Positions 63,424-64,000 of a stretch of DNA of 64,000 nucleotides are shown one piece after another (the stretch's first letter is position 1; the number at the start of each line of letters is the position of its first letter). Location: NCBI RefSeq assembly GCF_003149455.1, contig NZ_QFFK01000003.1, forward strand, positions 186,001 through 250,000, written 5' to 3'. The notes under the pieces are model-generated. The model was not told the DNA's origin. It saw only the letters and a program-made list of their open reading frames with translations, and did not search any database. Origin of the DNA: Chitinophaga deserti (lineage in GTDB: Bacteria; Bacteroidota; Bacteroidia; Chitinophagales; Chitinophagaceae). Made by a program: the position numbers and the translations under genes.

Positions 63424-64000
63424 TTACATCTTCACTTCCTGTATAGTACCATCTGCATTAAAATAAAGTTCATCCAAACACACCGACCGCCGGTGGCTGC
63501 CACCTCCCGGAAGGTTTCCGTTGTGGAAGAAAAACAACATCCTCCCCTCATACTCCAATGTAGCCGGACGATTGGTTTCACTATTATCCGCCGGCCCACA
63601 CACAAAGCCTTTAAACTCCCAGGGACCATGAATATCCCGGCTCATGGCATATCCTATTTGCTCCGGAGTGCCGTGGCCATACAGGAGATAATACCAGTCA
63701 TTTTGCTTAAACAGATGGCTCCCCTCCATAAAATGCGGCAGGCTAATAGTGGAGATATCACTTGCCAGCCCTGTAAAATCATTCTTCAATTCTGCAAAGT
63801 AGCACACCTGGTGGCCCCAGCAGATGTATGATCTGCCATCATCATCAATAAGCACTGTAGGGTCGAGGTTGGCCTTCTCACCCGGCTTACCGGGTAACAT
63901 ATCCCCTGTAATAAGTGCATGGCCTAAAGCGTCGTGGTATGGCCCTTCCGGCTGCAGAGCTTTTGCCACGCCTATGGCTTTACCGGGAATGTGTTGATGG
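63424..64000 (-). CDS. GH43-like glycosidase, C-terminal part
   Basis: The frame runs off the right edge. The visible 192 residues include the GH43 (five-bladed propeller) segments AIGVAKALQPEGPYHDALG, NLDPTVLIDDDGRSYICWG, FMEGSHLFKQNDWYYLLYG (a Glu acid position) and GPWEFKG. GH43 enzymes act mostly on arabinan and xylan side chains. The upstream part and any signal peptide are outside the window. Convergent with the MerR gene. Confidence 0.88.
   Translation of the reverse strand, partial: HQHIPGKAIGVAKALQPEGPYHDALGHALITGDMLPGKPGEKANLDPTVLIDDDGRSYICWGHQVCYFAELKNDFTGLASDISTISLPHFMEGSHLFKQNDWYYLLYGHGTPEQIGYAMSRDIHGPWEFKGFVCGPADNSETNRPATLEYEGRMLFFFHNGNLPGGGSHRRSVCLDELYFNADGTIQEVKM

Noticed and set aside
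1..64000. CRISPR arrays, insertion sequences, prophage genes, tRNA and rRNA
   Set aside because: I looked for regularly spaced repeats, transposase or integrase motifs and tRNA-like ends and recognised none; a tool-based scan would be needed to exclude small or divergent cases.

Overview
The window looks like a chromosomal segment of a Bacteroidota bacterium, most likely Chitinophagaceae (Chitinophaga-like). The evidence is the SusC/SusD pairs, FecR and carboxypeptidase-regulatory-domain TonB receptors, a type IX secretion (T9SS) C-terminal sorting domain, LytTR/LytS two-component systems, and promoters with the Bacteroidota TAnnTTTG -7 element in place of sigma70 boxes. No tRNA, rRNA, CRISPR array, transposase or phage gene was recognised.

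Layout. 1-8.2 kb: the end of a SusD gene, proline dehydrogenase, an orphan FecR-like protein, a small conserved protein, a Tat-exported sugar isomerase-like lipoprotein, RecQ, a VOC protein, then about 1.1 kb without a convincing gene. 8.2-15.1 kb: an alpha/beta hydrolase, a DUF4920 protein, an operon of LytS kinase, DUF4407 membrane protein and LytTR regulator, and the divergent agmatine-to-putrescine pair aguB-aguA. 15.2-30.1 kb: a carbohydrate-type locus with SusC, SusD and a beta-helix glycosidase; a cytoplasmic operon of SDR, DgoD-like sugar-acid dehydratase, class III PLP enzyme and MlrC-like protein; a sugar-porter MFS with a ceramidase-like amidase; and an AraC regulator. 30.3-43.4 kb: TonB siderophore receptor, large KatE-type catalase, YtxH-like peptide, ZU5-like lipoprotein, acyl desaturase, gamma-glutamyltransferase, a peroxiredoxin/DsbA/thioredoxin trio, SMP-30 protein, and a lone ABC ATPase. 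43.4-54.9 kb: a 1765-residue secreted GH44 endoglucanase-like protein, an Asn/Arg-rich protein, a LuxR regulator with a LytS kinase, an AraC regulator, a SnoaL-ABM fusion, a pentapeptide-repeat protein and an OmpA lipoprotein. 55.0-62.3 kb: a five-gene operon of SWIM, DUF5691, MoxR AAA+, DUF5682 and VWA proteins. 62.6-64.0 kb: a TipA-like MerR regulator and part of a GH43 gene.

Two observations stand out. First, the 15-30 kb locus carries three copies of one operator (core CGACA followed by an ATATTTG-type sequence). Each lies exactly 43 bp from a TAnnTTTG promoter, upstream of susC, of the SDR operon and of the MFS gene. A second half-site sits 21 bp closer to each promoter, as in AraC I1/I2 sites. 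The locus therefore reads as one AraC-controlled regulon for an unidentified substrate that combines a sugar acid with a nitrogen-containing or amide-linked part. Second, the SWIM-DUF5691-MoxR-DUF5682-VWA operon looks like a complete, uncharacterised ATP-driven system.
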